The position numbers and the translations under genes are program-made. A stretch of 64,000 nt of DNA from Cyrtodaria siliqua (taxonomy: Eukaryota; Mollusca; Bivalvia; Adapedonta; Hiatellidae). Under the pieces are notes generated by a model. That model was given only the letters and a program-made list of their open reading frames with translations, did no database searches and was not told where the DNA came from. The stretch's first letter is position 1. Every line of letters begins with the position of its first letter. The DNA lies in assembly GCA_037043455.1 (NCBI GenBank), contig JAWPHD010001127.1, positions 290,760-354,759 on the forward strand, read 5' to 3'. Below, one piece after another: positions 23,640 through 34,911 of the stretch.

Positions 23640-23908
23640 GTTACGGGGCAAAGAATAGGACCACTGCAGATCCCATTGGAGGGGAAGGCAGAGGGGTAGA
23701 ACACACACCCTTCCATTGGAGGGGAAGGTAGAGGGGTAGATGCCCCCCCACCCCCACACACACACCCCGAATTCATGTTCATTTTATCATTTTTTGTTCA
23801 TGCTCATTAAAGGTCTTCACCATGACCCCTGCATAGTTTCAGGTGCCATCTCGCTCATATCTCTTCACCATGACCCCAGCATAGTTTCAGGTGCCATCTC
23901 GCTCATAT
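23640..23908. repeat. Two short local duplications
   Basis: CCATTGGAGGGGAAGG followed by AGAGGGGTAGA is doubled at 23670-23738. CACCATGACCCC then GCATAGTTTCAGGTGCC and ATCTCGCTCATATC is doubled at about 23817-23911 (48-bp period). Confidence 0.9.
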
Positions 23909-24185
23909 CACTAGGGCAGTAACAGAAAAACAATAACGTGACTCCAGCATAAATGGAGTATCTACAATAGAACTTGCAGTAACTCTGCAGTTCAGGGTGA
24001 GAAGGTTCCAGGCCCGTTCTGCATATTTTATCTGGATGTACATGGAGAATGAGCCTGGCATGTTCATTCCTGTTAGGCACCATATAATCTTTCATGTGTT
24101 GGTGCGCCTTAAAACAATATTCAATTCAATTAACCGTTTAATATTTTGATCATTCAATCTCATGCTGTTCTGCTAGACTGTTCGT

Positions 24186-24333
24186 CTAACCAGAGGGATC
24201 AGGCAATCTGCCTGCCATACTGTTTGTGTAACCAGAGGGATCAGGCAATCTGTCTGCCAACCAAAGGGATCAGGCAATCTGCCTGCCATACTGTTTGTGT
24301 AACAAGAGGGATCAGGCAATATGTCTGCCATAC
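24186..24333. repeat. 42-bp satellite array, left part
   Basis: Units with AACCAGAGGGATCAGGCAAT, CTGCCTGCCATA and CTGTTTGTGT. The array is cut at TGCCATAC by the hAT-type insertion and continues at 25380. Confidence 0.92.
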
Positions 24334-25379
24334 CAGGGCTTCTAAAATTTTAAAATGCAAATCGGTCCAGGTTTTTCACTGCCGTAAGAATCGCACTTAT
24401 TTTGAAAAAATCACTAAAATCGCCGTACCCCACCCACCATGTGAGCTACACCATACATATTTTCCGTTTAGTCATTGATATAGAGAACTATTTAAAATGT
24501 ATGTTTGTATTATATTTGTATTATTTATAACTTACTTTATCACAATTTGTACATTTTAATGACTGACATCATGTCTTCGCTTTACTGAATGAATAATTTT
24601 CACTCAATATTAAAATTGTTATCATCTGAGGAATTAAACCGAAAGTGTCTAATAAACCGGGTAGGTATAGAACGCGGACTAACACGCGTGGACTAGCGGA
24701 TAAAATACGATTTTACATAAATTTGAGTAATATCGTTTTTCATCAATTAGCTTAATTAATACCAAATGTTACGACTAACGCAAACAATTTCGGTCCGACT
24801 TAAAAAAAAAACGGTGTCTGGTTTGATCACTTTCCTTAATTAATGTCATTAATATTATACTTAAAGTTATTGTAAAAAAAAATCAAACAAACAATTAACA
24901 CATCTCGGTATTTTAATGACGCAAACAAATTTCAGTCCCAGCTTTGGCCACTTAAAAAAACAATCCGACACAAGCAAGCAGGCCAACACCGTACGACTAA
25001 CAGTATATCAAAGATATTACAGACGGTAACACTCGCTTCAGTGAACCGACAGAACGTGTGATATACTTTCACTGATCACACATCAAAGGCGTGCTACATG
25101 GCTATACTCTTCCGCAAAACTCCCTACTATCAGTAATGGTTTAGTCCAAATTGACCAAATTGACCTACTTTCGCACAGCGAGTGACAAACAATCGTGTTA
25201 TGGATCAAAGAATATTGCCGCAAGGCATATTTTAGGTGTGAAGGGCAATTGCAGATTTTTTAACGACCGATAGATACAATATCTGGGACCGATTTAAACA
25301 GAGATTTTGAAAAGAAAAACGGTCTGGAGACACAGATTTCGGTCTGGGAACCGATAAACCGGTGATTTTAGCAGCCCTG
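24334..25379. mobile_element. hAT-type non-autonomous element in satellite
   Basis: 1046 bp with ends CAGGGCTTCTAAAAT and, in reverse, CAGGGCTGCTAAAAT. It is flanked by a perfect 8-bp duplication TGCCATAC (24326-24333 and 25380-25387). The 8-bp duplication with CAGGG ends is diagnostic of the hAT superfamily. Removing it rejoins the 42-bp satellite in phase. No transposase reading is present. Confidence 0.94.
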
Positions 25380-26880
25380 TGCCATACTGTTTGTGTAACC
25401 AGAGGGATCAGGCAATCTGTCTGCCAACCAGAGAGATCAGGCAATCTGCCTGCCATAATGTTTGTGATACCAGAGGGATCAGGCAATCTGTCTACCAACC
25501 AGAGAGATCAGGCAATCTGCCTGCCATACTGTTTGTGTACCCAGAGGGATCAGGCAATCTGTCTGCCAACCAGAGGGATCAAGCAATCTGTCTGCCAACC
25601 AGAGGGATCAGGCAATCTGTCTGCCAACCAGAAAGATCAGGAAATCTGTCTACCATACTGTTTGTGTAACAAGAGGGAACAGACAACCTGCCTGTCAAGA
25701 CTGTTTGTGTAACAAGAGGGGACAGACAACCTACCTGTCAGTCTGTTTGTGCAACAAGAGGGGACAGACAACCTTCCCGTCAGACTGTTCGTGTAACCAG
25801 AGGGGCCAGACAACCTTCCTGTCATACTGTTTGTGTAAGAGAGGGGCAAGACAACCTACTTGTCAGTCGGTTTGTGTAACGAGAGGGGCCAGACAACATG
25901 TCTGTCAGACTGTTTGTGTAACCAGAGGGGCCAGACAACCTGCCTGTCAGACTGTTTATGTAACCAGAGGGGCCAGACAACCTGCCTGTCAGACTGTTTA
26001 TGTAACCAGAGGGGCCACACAACCTGCCTGTCAGAGTGTTTATGTAACCAGAGGGGCCAGACAACCTGCCTGTCAGACTGTTTATGTAACCAGAGGGGCC
26101 AGACAACCTGCCTGTCAGGCTGTTTATGTAACCAGAGGGGCCAGACAACCTGCCTGTCAGACTGTTTGTGTAACCAGAGAGATCAGGCAATCTGCCTGTC
26201 AGACTGTTTGTGTAACAAGAGAGGCCAGACAACCTTCCTGTCATACTGTTTGTGTAACAAGAGGGGACAGACAACCTTCCTGTCATACTGTTTGTGTAAC
26301 GAGAGGGGCCAGACAACCTACTTGTCAGTCTGTTTGTGTAACAACAGGGGCCAGACAACCTGTCTGCAATACTGTTTGTGTAACCAGAGGGGCCAGACAA
26401 CATGTCTGTCAGACTGTTTGTGTAACCAGATGGGCCAGACAACCTACCTGCAATACTGTTTGTGTAACCAGAGGGGCCAGACAACATGTCTGTCAGTCTG
26501 TTTGTGTAACAAGAGAGGCCAGACAACCTGCCTGCAATACTGTTTGTGTAACCAGAGGGGCCAGACAACCTGCCTGTCAGACTGTTTGTGTAACCAGAGG
26601 GGCCAGACAACCTACCTGTCAGTCTGTTTGTGTAACAAGAGGGGCCAGACAACCTGCCTGTCAGACTTTTTGTGTAACCTGCTGAGAGGGGCCAGACAAC
26701 CTGCCTGTCAGACTGTTTGTGTAACAAGAGGGGACAGACAACCATCCTGCCAGAGTGTTTGTGTAACCAGAGAGATCAGGCAATCTGCCTGCCATACTGT
26801 TTGTGTAACCAGAGGGATCAGGCAATCTGTCTGCCATACTGTTTGTGTAACAAGAGGGGCCAGACAACCTGCCTGTGACA
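25380..26880. repeat. 42-bp satellite array, main part, about 35 copies
   Basis: Units contain CTGTTTGTGTAACCAGAGGG then GCCAGACAACCTGCCTGTCA. The left third mixes in a shorter variant (GGGATCAGGCAATCTGTCTG). The period is divisible by three, so long readings are open on both strands (for example CLCNQRGQTTCLSD repeats forward, SGPSGYTNSLTGRL repeats in reverse). That is a property of the unit, and I do not call a gene. Confidence 0.97.
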
Positions 26881-27457
26881 GACGGCTGATTTCTTCAAAT
26901 TATCCTCAATTTTTCTCCAGTAGCACCAACTTGGTAACGTGGGAACAGATTGAATGTAATTGTTTAAAGGTAAATTAATCCTCACAGTTTTTTTTATTAA
27001 ATCACCCTGAAGACAGATGAAGGATATATAGGAATCTTGGTTCCTGCACTATTCTTACTATCGAATAGATTCCTATGGGTCTCAGAGGACAGACACTGAT
27101 ACACGCAGCCGTCCACTGTACATCCCCATCCGGCGGACAAGGCTAAGGGAAAAGGTCTTGTGTTACCTACATCTCAAAGTTTACATGTTGCATGTTTATT
27201 ACTGATTTGGCCTTGAAGAACAGTTAAAATTAGTATAGATGTAAACATGGTTACTTCTACTGAAGTTTGGAATATTCTTAATACCGGTAAGAAAATTCTA
27301 GAAGTAAATAACATTGTGCCCATTCAAAATAGCAGTGAAATTGGATAGTTGAATTAAATATTGGAAATTAATTTGGACGGAAAGGACACATAACATTTGG
27401 ATTAAAGAGACACTTGCTAATGTGAATTTAAGGAACATTGAATAATTTTATTCGGAC
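26881..27457. other. Diverged SINE-B fragment and unique sequence
   Basis: At about 27008-27165 (minus strand) a worn copy of SINE-B is recognisable by TCGAATAGATTCCTATGG, CAGAGGACAGACACTGATAC and GGACAAGGCTAAGGGAAA. The rest has no recognised content. Confidence 0.65.
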
Positions 27458-30168
27458 TTAAAGGGAATGTAGCGACACAGCCAAACCATCTTTATTATTG
27501 ATAGTTCTGAAATACTTAAATAAGGGTGAAAGAATGATCAAAATCGGATGATAAACAAAGAAGATATGATCATTTGAAGTTTCTGTTGAAGCGGATATAA
27601 AAGCGGCCATTTTGAGAGCTATGACATCACGGTTCTAAATGACCATATATGGAATATTTACAAATATGAAAATTTACTGATTTATAGGGAAACAAGAGGT
27701 CAATGACCTTGAAGCTCTACTGACTGATTTTGATTTCAGGAAGTAGTCGCTACAAACAGTTTTTTTAAAAAATTATTTTTAGCCGCTGCGGCCATCTTGA
27801 ATTTCCGGCCGACCTGAAATTTTGATAGGATCAATTAGACATCAAGAGCAACATTCCTGTGAAGTTTCATGAAAATCCGTCAAGTAGTTTCAGAGGAGTA
27901 GTCGCTACAAGTTTCATTATATAACTCTATGTAAACAAAGATGGCCGCTGACAGCCATGTTTAACATCGAATCAAAACGATTTTTGACAAGGACCAACAT
28001 CATGTCATGCTGATCATTTTAGAAAAAGTCCCATATCAATATCACTTATAGTTTTCAAGAAGTAGTGGCTACAAACTTGTATTTTGAAAATCTATTTTTA
28101 GCCATGGCAGCCATCTTGAATTTCCGGCCGACCTGAAATTTTGCTAGGATCAATAACACATCAAGAGCAACATTCGTGTGAAGTTTCATGAAAATCTGTC
28201 AAGTCGTTTCAGAGGAGTAATCGCTAGAAGTTTTCATTATTTAACTCTATGTAAACAAAGATGGCCAATGGCAGCCATGTTTAACGTCGAATCCAAATAA
28301 TTGTCGACTCGGATAACCACCATGTCATGCTGATCATTTTAGAAAAATTCCCATATCAATATCACTTTTAGTTTTCAAGAAGAAGTCGCTACAAACTTAT
28401 TTTTTAAAAATCTATTTTTAGCTGTGGCGGCCATCTTAAATTTTTGGCCTATCTGAAATTTTGCTAGGATCAATTAGACATTCAGAGCAACATTCCTGTA
28501 AAGTTTCATGAAAATCCGCCAAATAGTTTCAGAGGAGTAGTCGCTACAAGTTTTTACTATATAACTCTATGTAAACAAAGATGGCCGCTGGCAGCCATGT
28601 TTAACGTCGAATCAAAACGATTTTTAACAAGGACCAACATCATGTCATGCTGATCATTTTAGAAAAAGTCCCATATCAATATCACTTATAGTTTTCAAGA
28701 AGTAGTCGCTACAAACTTGTATTTTGAAAAATTATTTTTAGCCGTGGCGGCCATCTTGAATTTCCGTCCGACCTGAAATTTTGCAAGGATCAATTAGACA
28801 TCATGAGCAACATTCCTGTGAAGTTTCATGAAAATCCGTCAAGTAGTTTCAGAGAAGTAGTCGCTACAAGTTTTCATTATATAACTCTATGTAAACTAAG
28901 ATGGCCGCTGACAGCCATGTTTAACGTCGAATCGAAACGATTTTCGACAAGGACCAACATCATGTCATGCTGATCATTTTAGAAAAAGTTCCATATCAAT
29001 ATCACTTAGAGTTTTCAAGAAGTAGTCGCTACAAACTTGTTTTTTAAAAACCTATTTTTAGATTTGGCGGCCATCTTGGATTTCACATCAACATGAATTT
29101 TTGCTAGGATCAACTAGACTTCATGGGTAACATTTCTGTAAAGTTTCATGAATATCCATTCAGTAGTTTCAGAGGAGAAGTCGCTACAAAAAAAAGTTTA
29201 CGGACAGACAGACGGACAGACGGACGACGGACGCCGCACCACGGCATAAGCTCTGCTGACCTCTGATCAGTAGAGCTAAATCTCTGATCAGTAGAGCTAA
29301 AAATGACAGCAACTGTATGAAAAATATGTAATACTTAAAGGTAATGTAGCGACACAGCCAAACCATCTTTATTATTGAGAGTTTTGAAATACTTGAATAA
29401 GGGTGAAAGAATTATCCAAATCGGATGATAAACAAAGAAGATATGATCATTTGAAGTTTCTGTTGAAACGGATATGGAAGCGGTCATCTTGAGAGCTATG
29501 ACATCACCGTTCTAAATGACCATATATGGAATATTTATAAATATGAATATTTACTGATTTATAGGGGGAAAATGACAGCAACTGTATGAAAAATATGTAA
29601 TATTTAATAGCAATAATGATTTATATCACCGGTGAAAAAAAATCATTCATTTGCAGTGATTTTCTCCGTTTTAAACGATATTTATCAATATTCCATATAT
29701 GGTCATGTGGAACTATGACGTCATAGTTCTAAAAACGGCGGCTCCCATATTAGTTTTAGAACAACCTTTAAATGGTCATATCTATTTTGTTTATCATCCG
29801 ATTCTGATAATTCTTTCGCCTTTTTCCAAGTTTTTCAGAACCCTCAATAATAGAGTTTATTTGGCTGTGTCGCTACATTCCCTTTAATGGCAATAATGAT
29901 TTATATGACCAGTAAAAAAAAACCATTCATTTGCAGTGTTTTCTTCGTTTTAAATGATATTTATCAATATTCCATATATGGTAATATGGAACTATGATGT
30001 CATAGTTCTAAAAATGGCGGCTCCCATATTTGTTTTAGAACAACCTTTTTAAATGGTCATATCTTTTTTGTTTATCATCCGATTTTGATAATTCTTTCAC
30101 CTTTTGCCAAGTTTTTCAGAACTCTCAATAATAGAGCTTGTTTGGCTGTGTCGCTACATTCCCTTTAA
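27458..30168. mobile_element. TTAA-bounded MITE, partial tandem multimer
   Basis: The left end is TTAAAGGGAATGTAGCGACA then CAGCC; the right end is GGCTGTGTCGCTACATTCCC then TTTAA. The order is: left half (27458-29334, interrupted by a pearl-like element), a complete copy (29335-29887), then an extra right half (29888-30168). Long inner arms (about 230 bp) pair: for example GACCATATATGGAATATTTA on the left and the reverse on the right. No coding region is present. Confidence 0.85.
27692..29300 (+). mobile_element. Pearl-like element C, about 310-bp units
   Basis: The head ACAAGAGGTCAATGACCT is a hairpin followed by the word GCTCTACTGA. The interior has about four units of about 310 bp, each with GCGGCCATCTTGAATTTCCG, GAAGTTTCATGAAAATCCG and AGTCGCTACAA. 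Near the 3' end come GGACAGACGGACAGACGG and the hairpin AGCTCTGCTGACC...GATCAGTAGAGCT, the last 22 bases of which are doubled. The sister MITE at about 29560 preserves the uninterrupted site, confirming both ends. Confidence 0.85.
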
Positions 30169-30394
30169 TTCAAAAATTGGATATGAATGAAAAACTGGAT
30201 TTGTGTATTCTGTAAGTGAATATTTTATGTAAATAAATGTGTTAATTATATTTTTTGTGTTGCTGGTTTTGCTTCCTTTCTCGTTACATTTAAACTTGTA
30301 ACACTTGCCAAGAACGTACCAGCGGAACTCTGTAGTCCCAGTGAGGTCCTCGGTTTTCAAGATCTATTGAAAAAAAAAACCCGCTGTGACCTTT

Positions 30395-30625
30395 CAAGTT
30401 TAAGTGTGACCGTGACCTTGATGACAGTTACCTTGGTGTTGAACACAACATGTCATCATTTGATTAGTATTTATGCAAAAGGAAATCCAAATATGACCAC
30501 TTGTTTAAGAGATATGTTAAAGACACCAAGATAGCTAACTTTTACTTTGACCTTGATCTTTTACTTTGACCTTGATCTACTTTGACCTTGATCTTTTACT
30601 TTGACCTTGATCTTACCAGCAGGTA
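30395..30625. repeat. CTTTGACCTTGATC-type short tandem block
   Basis: TTTTACTTTGACCTTGATC is repeated about four times at 30537-30615, inside sequence resembling the cores of pearl-type elements (GTGACCTTGATGACAG, GGTGTTGAACACAACA). A related core occurs at 32440-32560. Confidence 0.75.
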
Positions 30626-30724
30626 ACTGGGAGTTGAATATAACATTGGCTTAATGAGATAAGCATTTGTAATTAATACATATCTTGCAAGGATTTACCA
30701 AGATTTCTGAGGGATGGAAAAGTG

Positions 30725-31110
30725 ATACAGGGTTGCCAGCACCTGGATCAAATAAAATTCCCTGACTTTTCCCTGACTTTTCCCTGACCAAATGTAATTT
30801 TTCACTGAGCAATATGACGCAATTTTATCGACCTCCTCACTCCCCTGCAGCCGACCATTCCACCCATATTATTTTAATTCAAATTGAAATGTATGTTACA
30901 TCAATTATCATGCATAAAAATAACAACATTTTGACAGTCTCATGTTTTAACTTGAAGACTGCAATAGCCACAGATACACAATTTCTCGACAAAAAAATAT
31001 TTTTTTCACCGACTTTTCACTGACTTTTCACTGACTTTTCAGAAAATTCAAATTTCCCTGACCTTTTTTCAAAATTCCCTGACAATTCCCTCACCATCAA
31101 AAGAAATCCA
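30725..31110. mobile_element. hAT-like fragment with CCCTGACTTTT repeats
   Basis: It begins CAGGGTTGCCAGC, a typical hAT terminus, followed by repeated TTTCCCTGACT and later TTTTCACTGACTTTTC words. A matching right terminus was not found, so the copy is partial. Confidence 0.65.
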
Positions 31111-31488
31111 ATTTCCCTGGCTTTTTAAGTTCTGTGATAATTCCCACTTGAAAATAATTTCCACTCCACGGATGTTTTGGAACGTCTTTTTATTTTGTTT
31201 TCTTCGACTAATTAAGTACTCAACAATCGGCACATAAAGCTGCAGGCATAAATGACGCCAGACAAGGTGCGGAAATGTCATAAATTATTTGTATCCATTT
31301 GCTTGATTTGTGTTGATGATAAGCTTGTATTCCTCGTTTCCCAGGGACTGCATGATTATTAATCCTCAAGAAAATTGTGTATCACCACATTCAAGACAGT
31401 TCAGCAATTTATTCTCCAATTTGTAAAACTTCAATTCGCTAACTACCATCTTCAGTGTTTATAATGACACATGCTTCGAAATTGAAGT

Positions 31489-31604
31489 GATACGGGAAAT
31501 AATTCCCGAGTGAGAAAGATTCTTGCGATATAGAAACGAGTGCGTTTTCACACGAGTTTCTATATCGCAAGAATATTTCTCACGAGTGAATTATTTTCCG
31601 TATC
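31489..31604. repeat. 116-bp foldback
   Basis: Arms of 49 bp with about five mismatches: GATACGGGAAATAATTC, GAGAAAGATTCTTGCGAT, ATAGAAAC and the reverse complement, with an 18-base centre. Confidence 0.9.
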
Positions 31605-31628
31605 ATGACAAAAATGTTAATTAAACTA

Positions 31629-32078
31629 TATAATATATATTCTGTGATGAATTTCTTTCCAATCATCTTTTGACAGAAGTATTCCTTCTTCTGTCACTCC
31701 TTTGGCAACAGCGCGGAGTAATATCATGACGTCAATTTGTGACGTAATATCGTGACGTCTATCGTTTAGTTCATAACATTTGGCTACTGTGCTATTTTGC
31801 ACACTAGGCGAGATAGCACAGTAGAGGATTGATTGAATTGGATTTTATAGTCGCACCAACAGCTAAGGTCATATGGCGACTTTCCAGCTTCCATTGGTGG
31901 AGGAAGACCCTAGGTGCCCCTCCGGGCAATTTTCGTGCACGGGCGGGCACCTGGGTAGAACCACCAACGTTCCGCAAGCCAGCTGGATAGCTTCCTCACA
32001 TAAAGGCACAGTAGAGGAAGGGATATGTTATAGATTTTCTCAAACTGGGAAATTTCTATAATTCATCACAGAATATAT
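31629..32078. repeat. Inverted repeat around a SINE-A copy
   Basis: TATATTCTGTGATGAATTTC near 31636 pairs with GAAATTTCTATAATTCATCA then CAGAATATATAATATA near 32050. Between them lie a TGACGTCA-like cluster (31726-31760), a small hairpin around TACTGTGCTAT / ATAGCACAGTA, and the SINE. It is probably a small IR element carrying a later SINE. Confidence 0.65.
31829..32005 (-). mobile_element. SINE-A copy, 13-bp duplication
   Basis: Flanked by perfect GCACAGTAGAGGA at 31816-31828 and 32006-32018. The tail is TTGATTGAATTGG and the body is intact from GTCGCACCAACAGC to CTTCCTCACATAAAG. The tRNA head is missing. Confidence 0.94.
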
Positions 32079-33100
32079 AATATACTTGAATAATAAATAC
32101 AAACTTGATATAAAAGTGTGTATTGATCCATACTCGGCTTATGTCATACTCAAGGTCACTTGTGTATTGACTAATTCACCTACTTACCAAGTATGCATTT
32201 ATAATTCAAGGATAACACTGCATAGATAAATGTGTAAACATAATAAACTGGAAGTTTCATTTAAAAATATTCAAGATTATTTGAGTTCTAATTTTTATCT
32301 TTTTCAAAAGCAATCTCAATGGAATACACAAAAGGGAATATAATCCCTAAGAAAAATATAACACAAAAAATCTATATGAAAACAGAAATCAAAATCTGCT
32401 CACTTATTTAGGAGATACTGCAAAGACGTATAAACAAACAACTTTGACCTATGAACTCTAACTTTGACCTTGCCCTTGGCAACAGGAACCTGGGAGTTGA
32501 ATAAGACACATTGTCTTGATGTTTTAGCATAAATTTATGTCAGGAACTTGGGAACACAACACTGTCATCTTAATGTGAAAAACATTCAATGCAAAGGAAA
32601 TAAAAATACCCCAGCTTGGAAATATAGTGCTGACATGAGTCTGGATGGATGGATGAAAGACGTCCATTCAAACACAGTCTTCAACTTAAATTTTCTAAGT
32701 CACTAGCCCGAATTCTTATACACTCACTGAAAACTTTCATTTTTATTTAGCCCCGACTACATAAATTTCCAAATTTTCACAAGCCCGAATGACAGTTTAC
32801 TGATTTCCGACTAGTGGGTTAATTCGAAGACTGCATTATATGCACAGAAAGTACGGAAATTACCCAGCTACTATTTCCCATTATAACAGCCTCTCCCCTT
32901 ATAGCAGCATTATGAGGGAATATTACACCTCATTTGCATATTCCACTCTTTGTTTAATGTGACGTCATCCGGTCCATAAAGTTGCATATTGACTGGGCGC
33001 CCGGTCCGATACCTATATTAACGGATGTGTGAAAAATACAACGTCTAAATAAATCATAAAACGTATTGATTTAATTTGTTGGTCAGATTCGGTATAATAT
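32079..33100. other. No gene; pearl-type core fragments
   Basis: 32400-32665 has CAACTTTGACCTATGAAC, CCTTGGCAACAGGAACCTGG and (GATG)n, resembling a degraded pearl-type unit with its microsatellite. TCATCCGGTCCATAAAGTTG at about 32947 is a scrap of the foldback that follows. The rest is unique. Confidence 0.6.
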
Positions 33101-33268
33101 AACAAATAATGTATGGTGCTTCGGTCCATATGAATTTTATGGACTGGGCAGTCTGACCTAGAACGTTATATGGACCTCACTGCTTCGCTTCGGTCCATAT
33201 AACATTCTAGGTCTGACTGCCCAGTCCATAAACTTGCATATGGACCTCAGCACCATACATTATCTGTT
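33101..33268. repeat. 168-bp foldback (GGTCCATAT element)
   Basis: Arms of about 75 bp: AACAAATAATGTATGGTGC, GGTCCATATGAATTTTATGG, ACTGGGCAGTCTGACCTAG and AACGTTATATGGACC pair with the reverse complement on the right, ending GCACCATACATTATCTGTT. The centre is CTCACTGCTTCGCTTC. Confidence 0.92.
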
Positions 33269-33522
33269 AAATACAGGATACTTGAAGTAGCAGACACAAC
33301 AACACTAAATTTCACCACAATTTGGTTTCACATCTTTGTAATTATTAGAATCAATGGAAGGTCTATACCCCAAGGGTCAGCATAGCTATACAACGATAAA
33401 CATTAATTACATATCTACAATTTCTTCAAAGGACAATAAATGAACACCATTATAGAGAGTTATTTGGATCTAAAGGACAGAAAATGTACATCATTACACC
33501 AGATGTTCCTCCTAATTAAATA

Positions 33523-33910
33523 TTAAAGGGACACACGCCAATCTTGATATTTTAAAACTCACGGCGTCACGTTAGTTTTTCTCTTACTTGCATTTGTTCA
33601 ATCATTAATATTAATTGTTAGAATAGTTGAAAGGAATTTTTTTTTTACATATTAATGACTTTTGATAATATTGCACCAAAAATATATTTAAAAAATGTGT
33701 AGAATAATGAAGGAAATAGAATTCTCATTTTTTTATTTAATTATATACAAGCAGTTTTAAAGTCAAAATGATGCAGGATTAATAAATCGCTGTACTAATT
33801 GTAATGCCGTATATAAAATGGGACAAACGGCAATCTTGTTATTTTTGCATATTACTTAAATTGTTGAATGTATTGCACCAATAATATATATTTAAACGTA
33901 TGGCTGTCAT
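33523..33910. mobile_element. TTAAAGGGACAC MITE, one copy plus start of another
   Basis: The start TTAAAGGGACACACGCCAAT then CTTGATATTTT matches the ends of the elements at 60250 and 62216. The body shares GTTCAATCATTAATATTAAT and GTCAAAATGATGCAGGATT with 62216-62842. At about 33811 a second start-like segment (AAATGGGACAAACGGCAATC) begins. Confidence 0.75.
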
Positions 33911-34002
33911 AAATTGTACCGAAAGTTGGATGAAAAACTATCTAAAGTAAAACAGTCTTAGCCAATGTTCAGTTTCTGTGACAACAGCAGGTCACAAGAT
34001 GA

Positions 34003-34027
34003 GTCTTCGAAAAGGCGAAACAAAAAA
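34003..34027 (+). repeat. Solo pearl-type tail
   Basis: GTCTTCGAAAAGGCGAAAC followed by AAAAAA matches the tails at 42596-42618 and 57919-57940. No core units precede it. Confidence 0.6.
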
Positions 34028-34059
34028 TATGTCTTTCTTGTAATGCAGTGAAGAAAATA

Positions 34060-34542
34060 CTGTATTCCCTAATAGTAGCTATTCCCTAATAGTAGTTATT
34101 CCCTAATAGTAGCTATTCCCTAATAGTAGCTATTCCCTAATAGTAGCTATTCCCTAATAGTATTCCCTAATAGTAGCTATTCCCTAATAGTAGCTATTCC
34201 CTAATAGTAGCTATTCCCTGATACCTAATAGTAGCTATTCCCTAATAGTAGCTATTCCCTAATAGTAGCTATGCTAAATGTGAAGGGGATGTACTCGTAC
34301 AAAAAAAAAAATTGTATTCAATTTTATTGAACTTTTTCTATATTTGTGTATTTTTTTGTTTGTTTTTAAGGGGTGTGTTTTTAAGAATGTATTCAATTTG
34401 TCGATCAATTTCAATTTTTTCTACATTTTTTTATTTTATTGAACTTTTTAAATATTTGTGTATTTTTTGTTTGTTTTTAAAGGGTGTGAGAGGTGGGGAG
34501 GGGCTGCTATTAGCAGAGGTGTTCTTTTCAGGGAAAATACGG
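34060..34542. mobile_element. CTGTATT-end MITE with 17-bp internal expansion
   Basis: Left end CTGTATTCCCTAATAGTAGC after TA; right end in reverse CCGTATTTTCCCTGAAAAG with TGCTAATAGCAGC. The left arm is expanded into about twelve copies of TATTCCCTAATAGTAGC (to 34272), with one partial copy at about 34220. Inside, TGTATTCAATTT...TTTTATTGAACTTTTT is doubled (34313-34460). Confidence 0.8.
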
Positions 34543-34911
34543 TTAATTGTCTTAAAATAGTTGTTTTAAAACAGTTTTTCTAGAACTTACTCAACCATAT
34601 TTGCAAAGCAAATGTCATTGTAGTGGCAGAGTTCGATATTATGTGTAAACGCAGATCTCAGAAATGAAAATTGATCCTCCAGGCATGGAATAATTGTCGG
34701 CACTGAAAATCCGCAATATTTGTCATTAAAACAGCACAATGCTATCAGATAATCAAATCTTGTCATGACTACAATGGATGTGTTTATATGATAATTTAAT
34801 GATACACATTTCTCAAAAAAAAAATCTGTTAATGGGCAACAAGGAACCAGATAATGTAATATTGTGCTTTGTCAAATGAAGGAGTATCTGTTTGAACTAG
34901 TTTATCTACCA

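Noticed and set aside
25705..26978. Long cysteine-rich readings on both strands of the 42-bp array
   Set aside because: Open on both strands for the same arithmetic reason; no signal peptide, no domain and no intron structure.
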